This document shows, piece by piece, positions 1 through 10,090 of a DNA stretch of 64,000 nucleotides. The stretch spans positions 42,304,711-42,368,710 of the forward strand of contig CM047425.1 of assembly GCA_026168455.1 (NCBI GenBank). The letters run 5' to 3'. The notes under the pieces are model-generated. The model had not been told where the DNA came from. It saw only the letters and a list, made by a program, of their open reading frames with translations, and made no database searches. Numbering within the stretch: position 1 is the first letter of the stretch; each line of letters begins with the position of its first letter. The position numbers and the translations under genes are program-made. This DNA is from Theocolax elegans (Eukaryota > Arthropoda > Insecta > Hymenoptera > Cerocephalidae).

Positions 1-194
1 ACTTTCTTATAAACACTGTTTTCTAATAATTTATATTTTATTTTTTTCAGCTTTACAAAAAAATATTAATAAAAAATTTAAAATAATCGTTTAGAAAAAT
101 AAAAAAAATTATAATTATTATTAAACAATTGAAACAAATTATTAATATTATTTTTATAATTGTGAATCATTTTGTAAAATAAACCATTTTTATA

Positions 195-872
195 ATGGGT
201 TTGACGGAAATAAAAATATTAGTTGTGAAAACGATTGAACCATATAGCGACGATGCTTCTATGTTAAATGATGAACACATATTAGAATTTAATAACATCC
301 TTAAATCATGTACACCATTCAATATGCAAACAACTCTTTTAGTTCAAAAACAATATAATATTAACTCAGTTCAAATGAATAATGAATACATTCAATTGTT
401 ATTTTCTGGAAAATATGAAAAAGATCATTGGATTTGTATGTATTAGAATAATAGAACGATACACATTTATGATAGTTTAAATGCTAAATATTTGCAAAAT
501 GAACATAAAGTATACATCAATAGATTATTTCCAGATAGTCAACAATTAAAAATTGTTTTTGAAACAGTGCAATTTCAAACCAATAGTTATGATTGTGGAA
601 TTTTCGCGATAGCTTTTGCTGTCTCTATTGTATTTAATTTATGCCCATTCAGTTTAAACTATGATATTTCCCAAATGCGTTCACATTTACTAAAAATATA
701 CGAAACACGTAGTATTACGATGTTTCCAATTTTACAAAATATAAACTATAATATTTCAACAATACCAATCAAAAGATACATGATTCATATTTGTTGTATT
801 GATGAAAAAAAAATTGAATTTCAATGTAGCAGAAATAAAAATAATAGAATAAAATTTTCAACAGAAATTTAA
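195..872 (+). pseudogene. Ulp1/C48-type cysteine peptidase domain (Helitron accessory)
   Basis: The reading runs from ATG 195 to a stop near 872 with one in-frame TAG at about 444. The C48 catalytic order is visible: His in DHWICMY just before the stop, Asp in IHIYDSL just after it, and the nucleophile in NSYDCGIFAIAFA. Ulp1-like peptidases cleave SUMO or related conjugates. Here it lies directly upstream of Helitron coding blocks on the same strand, so I read it as element cargo, not a host SUMO protease. The in-frame stop separates His from Asp and Cys, so the copy is presumably dead. A free-standing host Ulp1 pseudogene is the alternative. Confidence 0.7.
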
Positions 873-891
873 TTCTGAACAACAAACAATA

Positions 892-1623
892 ATGAATTTA
901 TATAATAAAGGTAAAATCATTTCCGTTGATTCTATTACCCCAATGGAAATAGACTATGAAATACCAACTTATAGTTCATTTTATCAAAAAAATAAAAATA
1001 AACAATTTAATGATATAGAAATAAAGCAGCTAAAAATAAAACAGCAAACTGTGATAAAAAGGCAAACAATTAGCTGTATCGATATAAAAAATGAACGAGA
1101 AAAAGAAGCGTTGCATAAAAAAGAAGCTTATATGAGGAGTAAAGATAGTAATGACGGCAAAATAGAAGAAAAAAAATAAAGAGAAAACAGCAAACCATGA
1201 TGAAAAGACAAAAATAAATAGTGACGAAATAAAAAATGAACGAGAAAAAGAAGCATTACGAAAAAAGAAGCTTATATAAATAATAAAAATAGCAACGACG
1301 GCAAAATAGAAGAAAAAAAAATAAAGAGAAAACAGCAAACCATGATGAAAAGACAAAAAATGAATGGTGACGAAATAAAAAATGAACGAGAAAAAGGAGC
1401 ATTACGAAAAAAAGAAGCTTATTTAAAAAGTAAAAATAGTAATGACGGCAAAATAGAAGAAAAAAAAATAAAGAGAAAACAGCAAACCATGATGAAAAGA
1501 CAAAAAATAAATAGTGACGAAATAAAAAATGAACGAGAAAAAGAAGCATTACAAAAACAACATATTTATTATAATGAAAATACTGATCAATGTAAAAAAA
1601 AATGTATTTACAAAAAAATTTAA
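892..1623 (+). pseudogene. Helitron lysine-rich repeat ORF (broken)
   Basis: After an ordinary N-terminus beginning MNLYNKGKIISVDS, the sequence encodes repeated basic, coiled-coil-like blocks containing KNEREKEAL, KKEAY and NDGKIEEKK. Stops and frame changes separate the blocks (892-1179, then 1342-1623 in another frame). Similar Lys/Glu-rich repeats are common upstream of the zinc-finger block in insect Helitron proteins; that is family knowledge, not a search result. I infer it was once continuous with the next block. No enzymatic motif is present. Confidence 0.55.
1030..1560 (+). repeat. Tandem repeat, about 147-bp unit, about 3.5 copies
   Basis: The string aaaaatgaacgagaaaaag recurs near 1087, 1229, 1377 and 1526, a spacing of about 142-149 bp. 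It is followed each time by gaagc and a block with aatagaagaaaaaaaataaagag. The unit length is near but not always a multiple of three, so copy changes break the reading frame. Confidence 0.8.
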
Positions 1624-2346
1624 AAAGACGCATATGTATGAAAAATGACAAAGACATGGAAATACCAATCATATTGCTTAAAAAATTAAAAATTGATGAA
1701 GGAAAATTTTTTAACGTATATGATAAACCAATTAATACCAAAAAAGGTATAAATTATAAAGAATTAAATAAACGTATTTTAATTAAAAATGAACAAAATG
1801 TAAATTTAGTAAGTAAATCCAAAATAATAGGTCGAATAGCAAATGTAGATTTTGATGAAAAAATAATTATTGAAAACAATTTAGGTTATATGTCTGAAAC
1901 TTGTAAACATTGTAATACTAAACATTTTGTTTTTGAATATACACTAGGTAAAGAATTTTCTAATTGTTGTCACAAAGGAAACGTAGACTTACCGAAAATG
2001 CCTCCCTATCCGGAAGAATTAAAGCAATTAGCTACAGGAATATCGGAAGATAGTATTAATTTTCGCAAAAATATTCGGCTATATAATAATGCGTTAGCTT
2101 TTGCAAGCTTTGGAGCTAATTTTGATAAGTTATCTGAATCTTAAATGAAAATGAAGCTCGAAAATATGGGCAATTGTATGTTCTAGATAATGAATTAGCT
2201 GCAGCTGAAAGAAAAAGTTTTAAAAATAATTTAGATACAAAATTAGAATTGTCAAGTAAATTAGATAGCTTAATTAGAAATGTTAATCCTTATGCTAAAG
2301 CTTATAAAATGATGTATGAGGTAGAAAAAGAAAAATTAGAATATTA
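1602..2346 (+). pseudogene. Helitron N-terminal zinc-finger block
   Basis: The frame from about 1638 to 2144 carries the Helitron-specific pattern CKHCNTKHFVFE ... FSNCCHKGNVDLP, followed by FRKNIRLYNNALAFASFGA. This Cys-rich block precedes Helitron_like_N in animal Helitron transposases and probably binds DNA. The reading continues in a different frame from about 2141 (NENEARKYGQLY ... YAKAYKMMYEV), so a frameshift lies near 2140, before a TAG at about 2347. Context and motif agree well. Confidence 0.8.
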
Positions 2347-2402
2347 GAAGAAAAGTGAGATAAAAATATATATATAATGAAGCTACTTGTAATGAAGTTG
2401 CA

Positions 2403-2957
2403 ATGGTATTTGTAGGAAAAAATGGACTGCCTACTTCAGAGCGGGATATAGTTATATATTCAAAATATGACAATCCAATTAGTACTCCTTTAATAAGTAA
2501 ACACACTGATCCAATGACATACCCACTTATTTATCCAAATGGAGGATATGGATGGATGCCTAATATGAAATGCAAATATAAGAAAAACAATATTTCATGT
2601 TTGCAATTTTATAATTACAGACTTTCTATGAGAAATGGATTTAATCCATACCTTAATATGGGAAAAGTTTCTCAACAGTTTACAATTGATGCATTTGTAA
2701 AAGTTGAACAATCAAGATTATATTTTGTAAAGAAAAACCAAGATATTTTAAGAAGCGATTATTATAAAGGCGTAATGGATTATTTACACAAGAAAAAAGA
2801 ATCTGAAAATATAAAAATTGGAATAATGTTTATTTTGCCATCAAATTTTGTTGGAAGTTCAAGATTCCTAAAACAAAATTACATTGACTCAATGAGTATA
2901 GTAAATCGTTACGGAAAACCTGACTTATTTATAACAATGACATGTAATCCAAACTGA
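2403..2957 (+). pseudogene. Helitron_like_N domain fragment
   Basis: The 184-residue reading contains HTDPMTYPLIYPNGGYGW near its start, then QQFTIDAFVKVEQSRLYFVKK, and ends in GKPDLFITMTCNPN. These are hallmarks of the Helitron_like_N domain that precedes the rolling-circle replication initiator. A stop at 2955 falls where the family continues with Trp-Glu or similar, and the text further on is rearranged. It would act in the nucleus as the DNA-strand-cleaving transposase, but this copy is broken. Confidence 0.85.
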
Positions 2958-3025
2958 AAAGAAATAAATGAACATTTAAAAAATATGAAACTGTAATTGA
3001 TAGACCAGATTTAGTATTTAAGGTA

Positions 3026-4246
3026 TTTCATCAAAAAATAAAGAATTTAAAGAATTGGTTGCAGAAATTCCAAACGAAGATATCTATCCACGGTTGTATA
3101 ATATTGTAAAACAGTTTATGATTCATGGACCTGTGGAGAGCAAAACATGAGTTCACCTTGCATGAGTAAAGACACAAAAAAATGTACGAAAAATTTTCCA
3201 AAAAAATTTAATAACAAAACAACTTTTAATTCATCAGGATATCCATTATATAAGAAGAAGCAACACAATTACACTTTCCTACTGCTCTTTGTGAATTATT
3301 TGCATATATTTGTATTTTTCACAATCCTATTAATGCAAGAGATTTGTACGAAAAATAGAAACACTTTTTTTACCACCCAAAATATGAACAAAATGCTGAT
3401 GAAAACCTAGCATTAAACATTATTGATAAGAACCTACAATTGAATGGATATTCTTTAAATAATTTTAATTTACCCGTTATATCTACATTTATAGAAGATT
3501 ATGCTGATAAATCAACAACACATAACAAAAGTTGCACATTTACTGAAATAAACGTCAAAGTATTTCAAAAAAGAATTTAAAGAATTGGTAATTAAGCAAG
3601 GTGTTTTAGGAAATTGTATCGCCTACACTTATGTTATCGAATTTCAAAAACGTGGACTTCCTCACATGCATATGCATATATAGTATATTTTTAGATAAAA
3701 ATTATAACATTAAAACTCCCGAAAAAGTAGATGAACTCATAAACGCAGAAATTCCAAACGAAGATATCTATCCACGGTTGTATAATATTGTAAAACAGTT
3801 TATGATTCATGGACCTGTGGAGAGCAAAACATGAGTTCACCTTGCATGAGTAAAGACACAAAAAAATGTACGAAAAATTTTCCAAAAAAATTTAATAACA
3901 AAACAACTTTTAATTCATCAGGATATCCATTATATATAAGAAGAAGCAACACAATTACACTTTCCTACTGCTCTTTGTGAATTATTTGCATATATTTGTA
4001 TTTTTCACAATCCTATTAATGCAAGAGATTTGTACGAAAAATAGAAACACTTTTTTTACCACCCAAAATATGAACAAAATGCTGATGAAAACCTAGCATT
4101 AAACATTATTGATAAGAACCTACAATTGAATGGATATTCTTTAAATAATTTTAATTTACCCGTTATATCTACATTTATAGAAGATTATGCTGATAAATCA
4201 ACAACACATAACAAAAGTTGCACATTTACTGAAATAAACGTCAAAG
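3026..4246 (+). repeat. Tandem duplication inside the Helitron Rep region
   Basis: Copy 2 (3560-4246) begins gtatttcaaaaaagaattta and runs to aataaacgtcaaagt. Copy 1 (3026-3559) has the same start and end but lacks about 150 bp internally (between agaattggt and gcagaaattcc). The copies are otherwise almost identical. Copy 2 retains the two-His HUH motif (EFQKRGLPHMHMHI, about 3640-3680) followed immediately by an in-frame TAG; copy 1 has lost it. The high similarity shows that the duplication is much younger than the decay of the element. Confidence 0.85.
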
Positions 4247-4338
4247 TAAATTCTTTAAAAAATCATAACAAAGACATTTTTGATACTATCGTGCAACATT
4301 TAAAAATTGAAGACAAAAAAAGCTTATTGTTTAAATGA
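3560..4338 (+). pseudogene. Helitron Rep (HUH nuclease) fragment
   Basis: The readings at 3631-3834 and 4126-4338 contain the HUH His-hydrophobic-His signature GLPHMHMHI and the following text TPEKVDELINAEIPNEDIYPRLY, MIHGP and SPCMSKD. The last is typical of the segment preceding the second Rep motif. The catalytic Tyr region is not recognisable. Stops at the HUH motif and after MIHGPVESKT, and frame changes around 3830-4120, make this non-functional. Confidence 0.75.
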
Positions 4339-4361
4339 ATCTATCGTTCGTTCAAGTAATG

Positions 4362-4656
4362 TTTAATAAAAAGTGTCCTTTATTATGAAGAGTGGCTTTT
4401 GCGAGATTTACACGAGTGATATGTGGTTTTTTTGAGTTTTGTTAGAATTTGGTGAGTTATGATTTGTTTTGTGACATCGATGTAAATATTTCACTATTGG
4501 GTATTAATCTATATATTTTGTAAATTATTAATTTTTTTAGCCTTGAAAAGGGACGGCGTAAAAACGTCCGAAACGTCGGCATATTTTTGTAACTTAAATA
4601 AACATCTGTAAACACCATTGGTTCGTGACGATCAATAAAGGACACTTTTTATTAAA
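4362..4656. mobile_element. Short insertion in helicase, with 24-bp inverted repeats
   Basis: The helicase reading is interrupted by about 295 bp bounded by a perfect 24-bp inverted repeat (4362-4385 and 4633-4656; core aaaaagtgtccttta). Inside, 4533-4575 contains gggacg-loop-cgtcc followed by gaaacgtcg, resembling the stem II and GAAAC portion of hammerhead-like ends of Penelope-like elements. The other hammerhead strand (ctgatga or ctgaaga) is not convincing here. I read it as a small non-autonomous, possibly Penelope-derived, insertion; the family is uncertain. Confidence 0.5.
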
Positions 4657-6002
4657 CAAAAAAAGCTTTTTTATTGATGGACCAGGAGGAAGTGGGAAAA
4701 GCTGTTTACTTAATGTTCTAATAGACTATCTTAAATTCTCAAACATTTCATTTTTATGTGTTGCTTGGACAGGGATTGCAGCAAATTTATTACATAACGG
4801 GAAAACAGTACACACAACATTTAAACTACCACTTAATATCACAGAATGTACTATATGTAATATTAAATCTAATTCAATAGATGGTAAAAATTTAAAAGAA
4901 GTTCAAATTATAATATGGGATGAAATATCTATGACATCGAAATATGCTTTTGAAGCAGTCAATCGCCTATTTCAAGATATATGTAATAATAAAAAAATAT
5001 TTGGTGGTAAAATTTTGGTTGTTTCAGGCGATTTTAGGCAAACATTACCAGTTATACGACATAGTAGTCGTACTGAAGTTATTGAAAATTCAGTTAAAAA
5101 CAGTTACTTATGGCCGAATTTTATACGTATGACACAATGAAAATCTTCGAATGACAGATAATGACAATTATTTTAGACAATGGTTATTAAATGTAGGTGA
5201 AGGTAAACGTTTAAATATGTATGAAGAAGAAAATGAACTGCTTGAAATCCCTCTTGATTTAATAACAAAAGAAAATGATATCATTGCAGAAATTTTTGGA
5301 AACGAAATAAAAATAAATGATAAAGATTTAAATGATTAAGTTATATTAGCCTTCACCAACAACGACGTAATTGAAATAAATAATAAAATTTTGGCTATAA
5401 TGGAAGGGCAAATTATTGAATACTTAAGTGTAGATACAGCAGAAGATGATAATGGAGAAAACTTAGATGTCACGTTACCTACAGAATTTCTTAATTCCCT
5501 TACACCTAATGGACTTCCTCTACATAAATTACAATTAAAAGTAGGTGCAATAGTAATTCTTCTAAGAAATTTAAATGTGAATGAAGGTCTTTGTAATGGA
5601 ACAAGATTATTAGTAACAAAACTTATGAAACATTTAATTAAAGCAGAAATTATAAGCGGAAAAAAAATTGGAAAATTAGTTTTAATACCAAGAATCACTT
5701 TGTCACCATCTAAAGAAGATATACCATTCAACATGCGCAGAAAACAATTTCCCATTTGATTAGGTTTTGCAATGACTATTCACAATATGACAAATCACAA
5801 GTTCAGTCATACAAACAAGTTGGTATCTATTTACCTTCTCCAATTTTTAGCCATGGTCAATTTATACGTAGCTCTTTCAAGAGCTAAAAGTAGAAAAAAT
5901 TTAAAAATATTACTGTTAAACAATGCAAAAATAGAAAATGATACATTAAAAAATAAACACAAAATTTACACTAACAATATAGTATTTAAAATAGTATTGT
6001 AA
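4640..6002 (+). pseudogene. Helitron PIF1-type helicase domain
   Basis: SF1B helicase motifs appear in order: Walker A DGPGGSGKSCLL (about 4675-4710), Walker B IIWDEISM (about 4910), motif III SGDFRQTLPVI (about 5025), GLCNGTRLLV (about 5590), and the C-terminal LYVALSRA (about 5855). PIF1-like helicase unwinds DNA during rolling-circle transposition. Stops occur at about 5138, 5337 and 5757, and the frame changes near 5790. The 5' end abuts the 4362-4656 insertion. The degree of decay matches the rest of the Helitron. Confidence 0.85.
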
Positions 6003-6632
6003 ATGTGTAGACGAAAATTTATACACATTTTATATAAATTTTATAAATAAATAAAAATGGAAGTATGAAAAAAAACATTAAAATATTACAACTATTGAAT
6101 GATTAAAGTGAATATGCAAAATATTTAATAATTGTTTGCGCTGAAAATCATTAAAATACAATTGAAAATCGGCTGCAACATATCATATTATAAATGACAA
6201 ATCATTACATTAGTTATAATAAATAAAAAAAATGAAATATAAGAAAAATCCATTGAAATATTACTACTACTGAATCATTAAAATAAATATGCAAAATAAT
6301 TGATAATAGCCTGTCGTTCGACAAAACTTACAGACTTCAAAAAAGAATCAGAGTTTCCCAAAATACAACGACCGAAGGTTAATTCTTATAATAACGTATA
6401 AACAGGTATTTAAAATTATTATTTAAATACTTAAATTTGTTAAAATTTTACAATTAGAATTATATTTGCATATATCATGTATAAAATATTTCTACAGAGC
6501 CGCCATTTAGATACAATCACTCACCCAACGTGCGTAAAAAATGATTTTCATAACACTCAATTTTATAATAACAATTACTATACAGATTCTATTAAATACC
6601 AAAATTTTTAAATATGCATTATAAAAACCATC
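6003..6632. other. A+T-rich sequence, nothing recognised
   Basis: No coding signal is seen. The Helitron 3' terminus should lie here or before, but I could not identify a convincing hairpin followed by CTRR. Confidence 0.5.
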
Positions 6633-7028
6633 GGCAGGGGTCTGTTTCTGCACACAGGAATCAAACACATAATGTTTGTGCACAAAAATACTGCACTTTA
6701 CTTTTATGCACGGTGCACAAATATTTTACAAAATAATTTAAATTAATAAAAATAATCGTTTATTTTGTGCACATAAAAATTGAGCACATAAATATTGTAC
6801 ACATAAAAATTGTACACATAAATATTTTTTTACTTATTTTGATGTGCATAATATTTACGTGTACAATTTTAATGTGCACAATTTTTATGTGCACAAAATA
6901 AACGATTATTTTTATTAATTTAAATTATTTTGTAAAATATTTGTGCACCGTGCATAAAAGTAAAGTGCAGTATTTTTGTGCACAAACATTATGTGTTTAA
7001 TTCCTGTGTGCAGAAACAGACCCCTGCC
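6633..7028. mobile_element. 396-bp palindromic MITE, hAT-like
   Basis: The element starts GGCAGGGGTCTGTTTCTG and ends with the reverse complement CAGAAACAGACCCCTGCC. The whole sequence folds back on itself around about 6835. The 8-bp direct duplication AAACCATC (6625-6632 and 7029-7036) flanks it, the length made by hAT transposases. It is non-coding. The centre holds near-repeats of gtgcacataaaaattg. Confidence 0.9.
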
Positions 7029-7036
7029 AAACCATC

Positions 7037-8640
7037 ACTTTGAAATAATACAAATTAAAACCATATATAACACAACGACAGTATTATATACCACTTTATA
7101 AAAAATGTTACCACCGCCATTAAAGAAAAATATAATTTATGAGAGTATATAACATGCTTATATTTTATGTATTCTGTAAACACATTATATTACATCAATT
7201 TATTTAAAATTACGATACCCCCCCAAATGGAAATTATTTTATGTGTGTGCATTTTAAATATATTAAATATATGGACATATTTCACTTTCTTTCTGAACAC
7301 ACGCACACACACCTTTATAATAACATTATTAGCGTCAAAATTTAACAGTATACTTTTCTTTCCTTAACTTACACTGTTACAGAGCCCTTATTATGTTACT
7401 ATTAAATGGATCATGCATTGAAAAAATATATGATTCTTGAAATGTATACCTTACCAGCACATCCTCGCCGTAAGAGTCGAATACAATATTCATATGTTGG
7501 CTAACGCTGGAAGCATAAATATATTTTACGGAGCGCGTGTTACAACTATACACGAAAAATCTAAATGACTTCAGTTCAACATGTCTTGGTCTGCAGAAAC
7601 GACATCAGGTTTTCATCAAATACACTATCCAAGAGCCTAACTCTCATCCAATAATGTATAAATAGTTATTTAAAATTATCAAATAAAACGAAAACATTGG
7701 AAAGTCGACACAAAACATATGGAGTTCTCGCATCTTTTCAACTCGTCTACGCGAGATCAAGATTCGAGATGCCTTTTTGAAACGATTGCCCGCTCATATA
7801 CTATAAAGGACCCCTACAATAATGATGAAAATGGAGTCGAAATCTCACGAATGATTGACATTTGACGGATTCTGTGAATGTTACGAAATAATTGATAGTC
7901 ATTAGATGATCAAGTTTTCAGTTGAACTTTATTTTCAGTTCCGTCTTTGACGTTTTTTTTAATCTATAACCTCTTTTAAAAAACCAAAATATTGGAAAGT
8001 CGACACAAAATATATCGAGTTCTCACACTCTTTTCAATCGTCTGTACAATAGTAGTTACATGTAATTTTAAAGAAATTTTGATTAATTTTAAAACTTTGG
8101 TAGTTAACTATCATATTTTGTTTATTTCTCAATTTTTTTTTACAAAAACGACATCTCAGTCACCACATTAATTATACCATAATCCTCTTCGCAATGCGCA
8201 AATTATCATTGTTGGTGTTAAGGGTAGAGTACGGTTATAAAAATATTTTTGTAATTTTTATAAAATATTATGTGAAATGTCATGTTTATAAAATATATTA
8301 TAAAAAATATTCTTTTTTGATGATTTTTAACACATTCATTAAGTAAAATATTAAAATATTATCAAAAATAGGCTTAAAACAGGTGCAAATACAAAAAACT
8401 CCTTACAGGATAAAAGTTGTCGAAGGGCTTTAATCCAAGAAAATTTAAATTTATATGCATATAAACTTCAACTTTACACAGCGAATTTGGTGTATCTATA
8501 AAAATGCAATTTCTGCCTTGATAAACCCAATTGGTTTACTAATTATTTAAAAAATGTAATGTTTTTCATTTAAAAAATGAACATAAAAATGTCACATTTA
8601 ACTTTAAAGGAAAAAGGCTGTGTAACTATTTTACATATAC
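7037..8640. other. Non-coding, one diverged direct repeat
   Basis: A stretch of about 60 bp beginning attggaaagtcgacacaaaa occurs at about 7694 and again, diverged, at about 7990. Otherwise it is A+T-rich sequence without coding signal. The left end of the Polinton should lie somewhere here or just to the right; I could not identify its terminal inverted repeat. Confidence 0.4.
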
Positions 8641-8699
8641 TCATCTAAAATAAGCACGATCAAAATACAACCGAGTGAGCGTTAGCGAGCGAGGTATCT

Positions 8700-9290
8700 G
8701 TTGCTAGTTTTTAATTAAAACGTCAACATTATTCTTTTTTTTTTCTTTTTTCTTTTCGAAATTTTCATCGATTTCTTCTTTTTGCTTTGTTTCTTACGCT
8801 TGATTTTTGACTGTAAGCGTTTTAAAGACTTGGTTATTTTTGTACGTTTCCTTTTCTTTATACTTTGACGACGTTTGTACTTTTTGCGAGGTTTAAGGTG
8901 TTTGATACGTACACTTCACCGTTCTACGGAAACTGTAGAGCTCTCCTTTCCTCAAATGTTTTATATCCAGATCCCTCCATCATTTTATTAATCTTGTCTA
9001 CGGCTTTAACGTTTCAAATTTTTGCCAGATTCGTTCATACGATTATTAAAGGATTCTTTGAACGACAGATTTCCATCCGACACGTCATCTAATATGTTGA
9101 CGCCTGCTCGGACTGCTTCTTTACCAAGGGCGCGAGCACCTTCAGCAATCAAAGGCACTGCTCTTTTAAATAAACCTGCGAGCCAACTACCCACACCGTG
9201 TCCTCGTTGCGATGTTGAACCTGCATAAACGTGATGTACACCCCGTCCGCTTTTAATTTGACTATCGTAATAAAGGGAGTAATAAGCCAT
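8700..9290 (-). pseudogene. Polinton pVI/pX-like small structural protein, frameshifted
   Basis: The open part (9314 to 9006) reads MAYYSLYYDSQIKSGRGVHH near its start, then GHGVGSWLAGLFKRAVPLI and EGARALGKEAVRAGVNILDD. This amphipathic Gly-rich pattern is recurrent in Polintons and resembles adenovirus-type minor core or cement proteins. I prefer the Met at 9290 as start; the open frame allows one at 9314. It overlaps the end of the capsid-like gene by about 29 bp. A frameshift near 9008 leads into a continuation (DKINKMMEGSGY) and then a very basic Lys/Arg tail reading to about 8700, as expected for a DNA-binding C-terminus. Confidence 0.65.
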
Positions 9291-10089
9291 ACCAGACGAA
9301 CGACATTTGATCAATCCTTTTAAAATGTAGCGCTGCGGTCAACGTACTAAACTCGAATGGTAATGGATGACCATATTGATCTCTTATATCAATGTCGATA
9401 ACTTGAAAACAATTGTAAAGTATAGGTGTATAACTGACGGGTGCAAAACGTTTAACTACAGTGTTTCCATAATTGAAGTGTTTCGATTGAATATTCACTA
9501 TGCGAAGCAGCGGTGCGTAAGAATCTCCTATTATGCAAGGTTCACACAGATGTGTATAAACAAAAAGTTGATCGGCTAAGGCTCTCAAGAGGCTGGCGGG
9601 AAAATTTGCTACTTGAATCGTTGATCCATCGTAACTTTCATATTTTAACGTTTCGTTCAAATCGAAACCTAAAATACGATTAACTGTTGTTGAAAATGTA
9701 GCAAACGGTTTCGTACGATTTTCATTTTCTTTGAATTTTATCATTTCTACGAAACCTCCTTTTTCGTTATAGACTAATTTTTCAATTTCAGTGTTGCCGT
9801 GATATTTGAATAAACTGTCGTTAATAGAATCGACAAGGTGATTAACATTGTCGTATAGACCGAGTTCAAAATAATAGTTTTCCGTTGCCGAAAATTTTGA
9901 TTTCTCTCTGGTCAAGTGTAAGGTAGTGCAGGGTACATGTATCTCGGCTAGTCCAACCATCCATCGTCCTTGTAAAGCTGCTTGTATCTGCTTTGGTAAT
10001 TTAGTTGAGAAGCACGTCGTTATATTCTTTGGAAAATATTTTATACTACTGTTGCTCGGCAAAACAATGGTAAAATCGTCGGAATCCAT
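9262..10089 (-). CDS. Polinton minor-capsid (penton-like) protein candidate
   Basis: This 275-residue open frame begins MDSDDFTIVLPSNSSIKYFP and continues with ...FSTKLPKQIQAALQGRWMVGLAEIHVP. That opening is characteristic of Polinton proteins assigned as minor capsid (single jelly-roll) proteins: a beta-rich start, then a sentence of the type W-x-VGL-x-EI-x-x-P. Its ATG (10,087-10,089) lies 1 bp past the integrase stop (10,091-10,093), so the two genes are packed head to tail. It would act in a virion-like particle. No internal stop is seen. Assignment to minor rather than another structural protein rests on the N-terminal pattern only. Confidence 0.65.
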   Translation of the reverse strand: MDSDDFTIVLPSNSSIKYFPKNITTCFSTKLPKQIQAALQGRWMVGLAEIHVPCTTLHLTREKSKFSATENYYFELGLYDNVNHLVDSINDSLFKYHGNTEIEKLVYNEKGGFVEMIKFKENENRTKPFATFSTTVNRILGFDLNETLKYESYDGSTIQVANFPASLLRALADQLFVYTHLCEPCIIGDSYAPLLRIVNIQSKHFNYGNTVVKRFAPVSYTPILYNCFQVIDIDIRDQYGHPLPFEFSTLTAALHFKRIDQMSFVWYGLLLPLLR

Positions 10090-10090
10090 T

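Larger units (their letters stand above)
195..6002 (+). mobile_element. Decayed autonomous Helitron
   Basis: Successive + strand fragments follow the order of animal Helitron proteins: an accessory Ulp1-type peptidase, a basic repeat region, the CxxC/CC zinc-finger block, the Helitron_like_N and Rep (HUH) region, and a PIF1-type helicase. Each block is broken by stops or frameshifts, and the Rep part contains a tandem duplication. A roughly 300-bp insertion interrupts the helicase. I could not place the 5' TC terminus or the 3' hairpin-CTRR terminus, so the outer limits are those of the coding remnants. The copy is not able to encode a working RepHel. Confidence 0.8.

Noticed and set aside
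1030..1741. Phe/Ser-rich open frames on the - strand (1,030-1,356 and 1,256-1,741)
   Set aside because: They are the antisense of the Lys/Glu-rich Helitron repeat and merely reflect its composition.
9022..9579. + strand open frames opposite the pVI/pX-like and capsid-like genes
   Set aside because: Shadows of the - strand Polinton genes, with no motif of their own.
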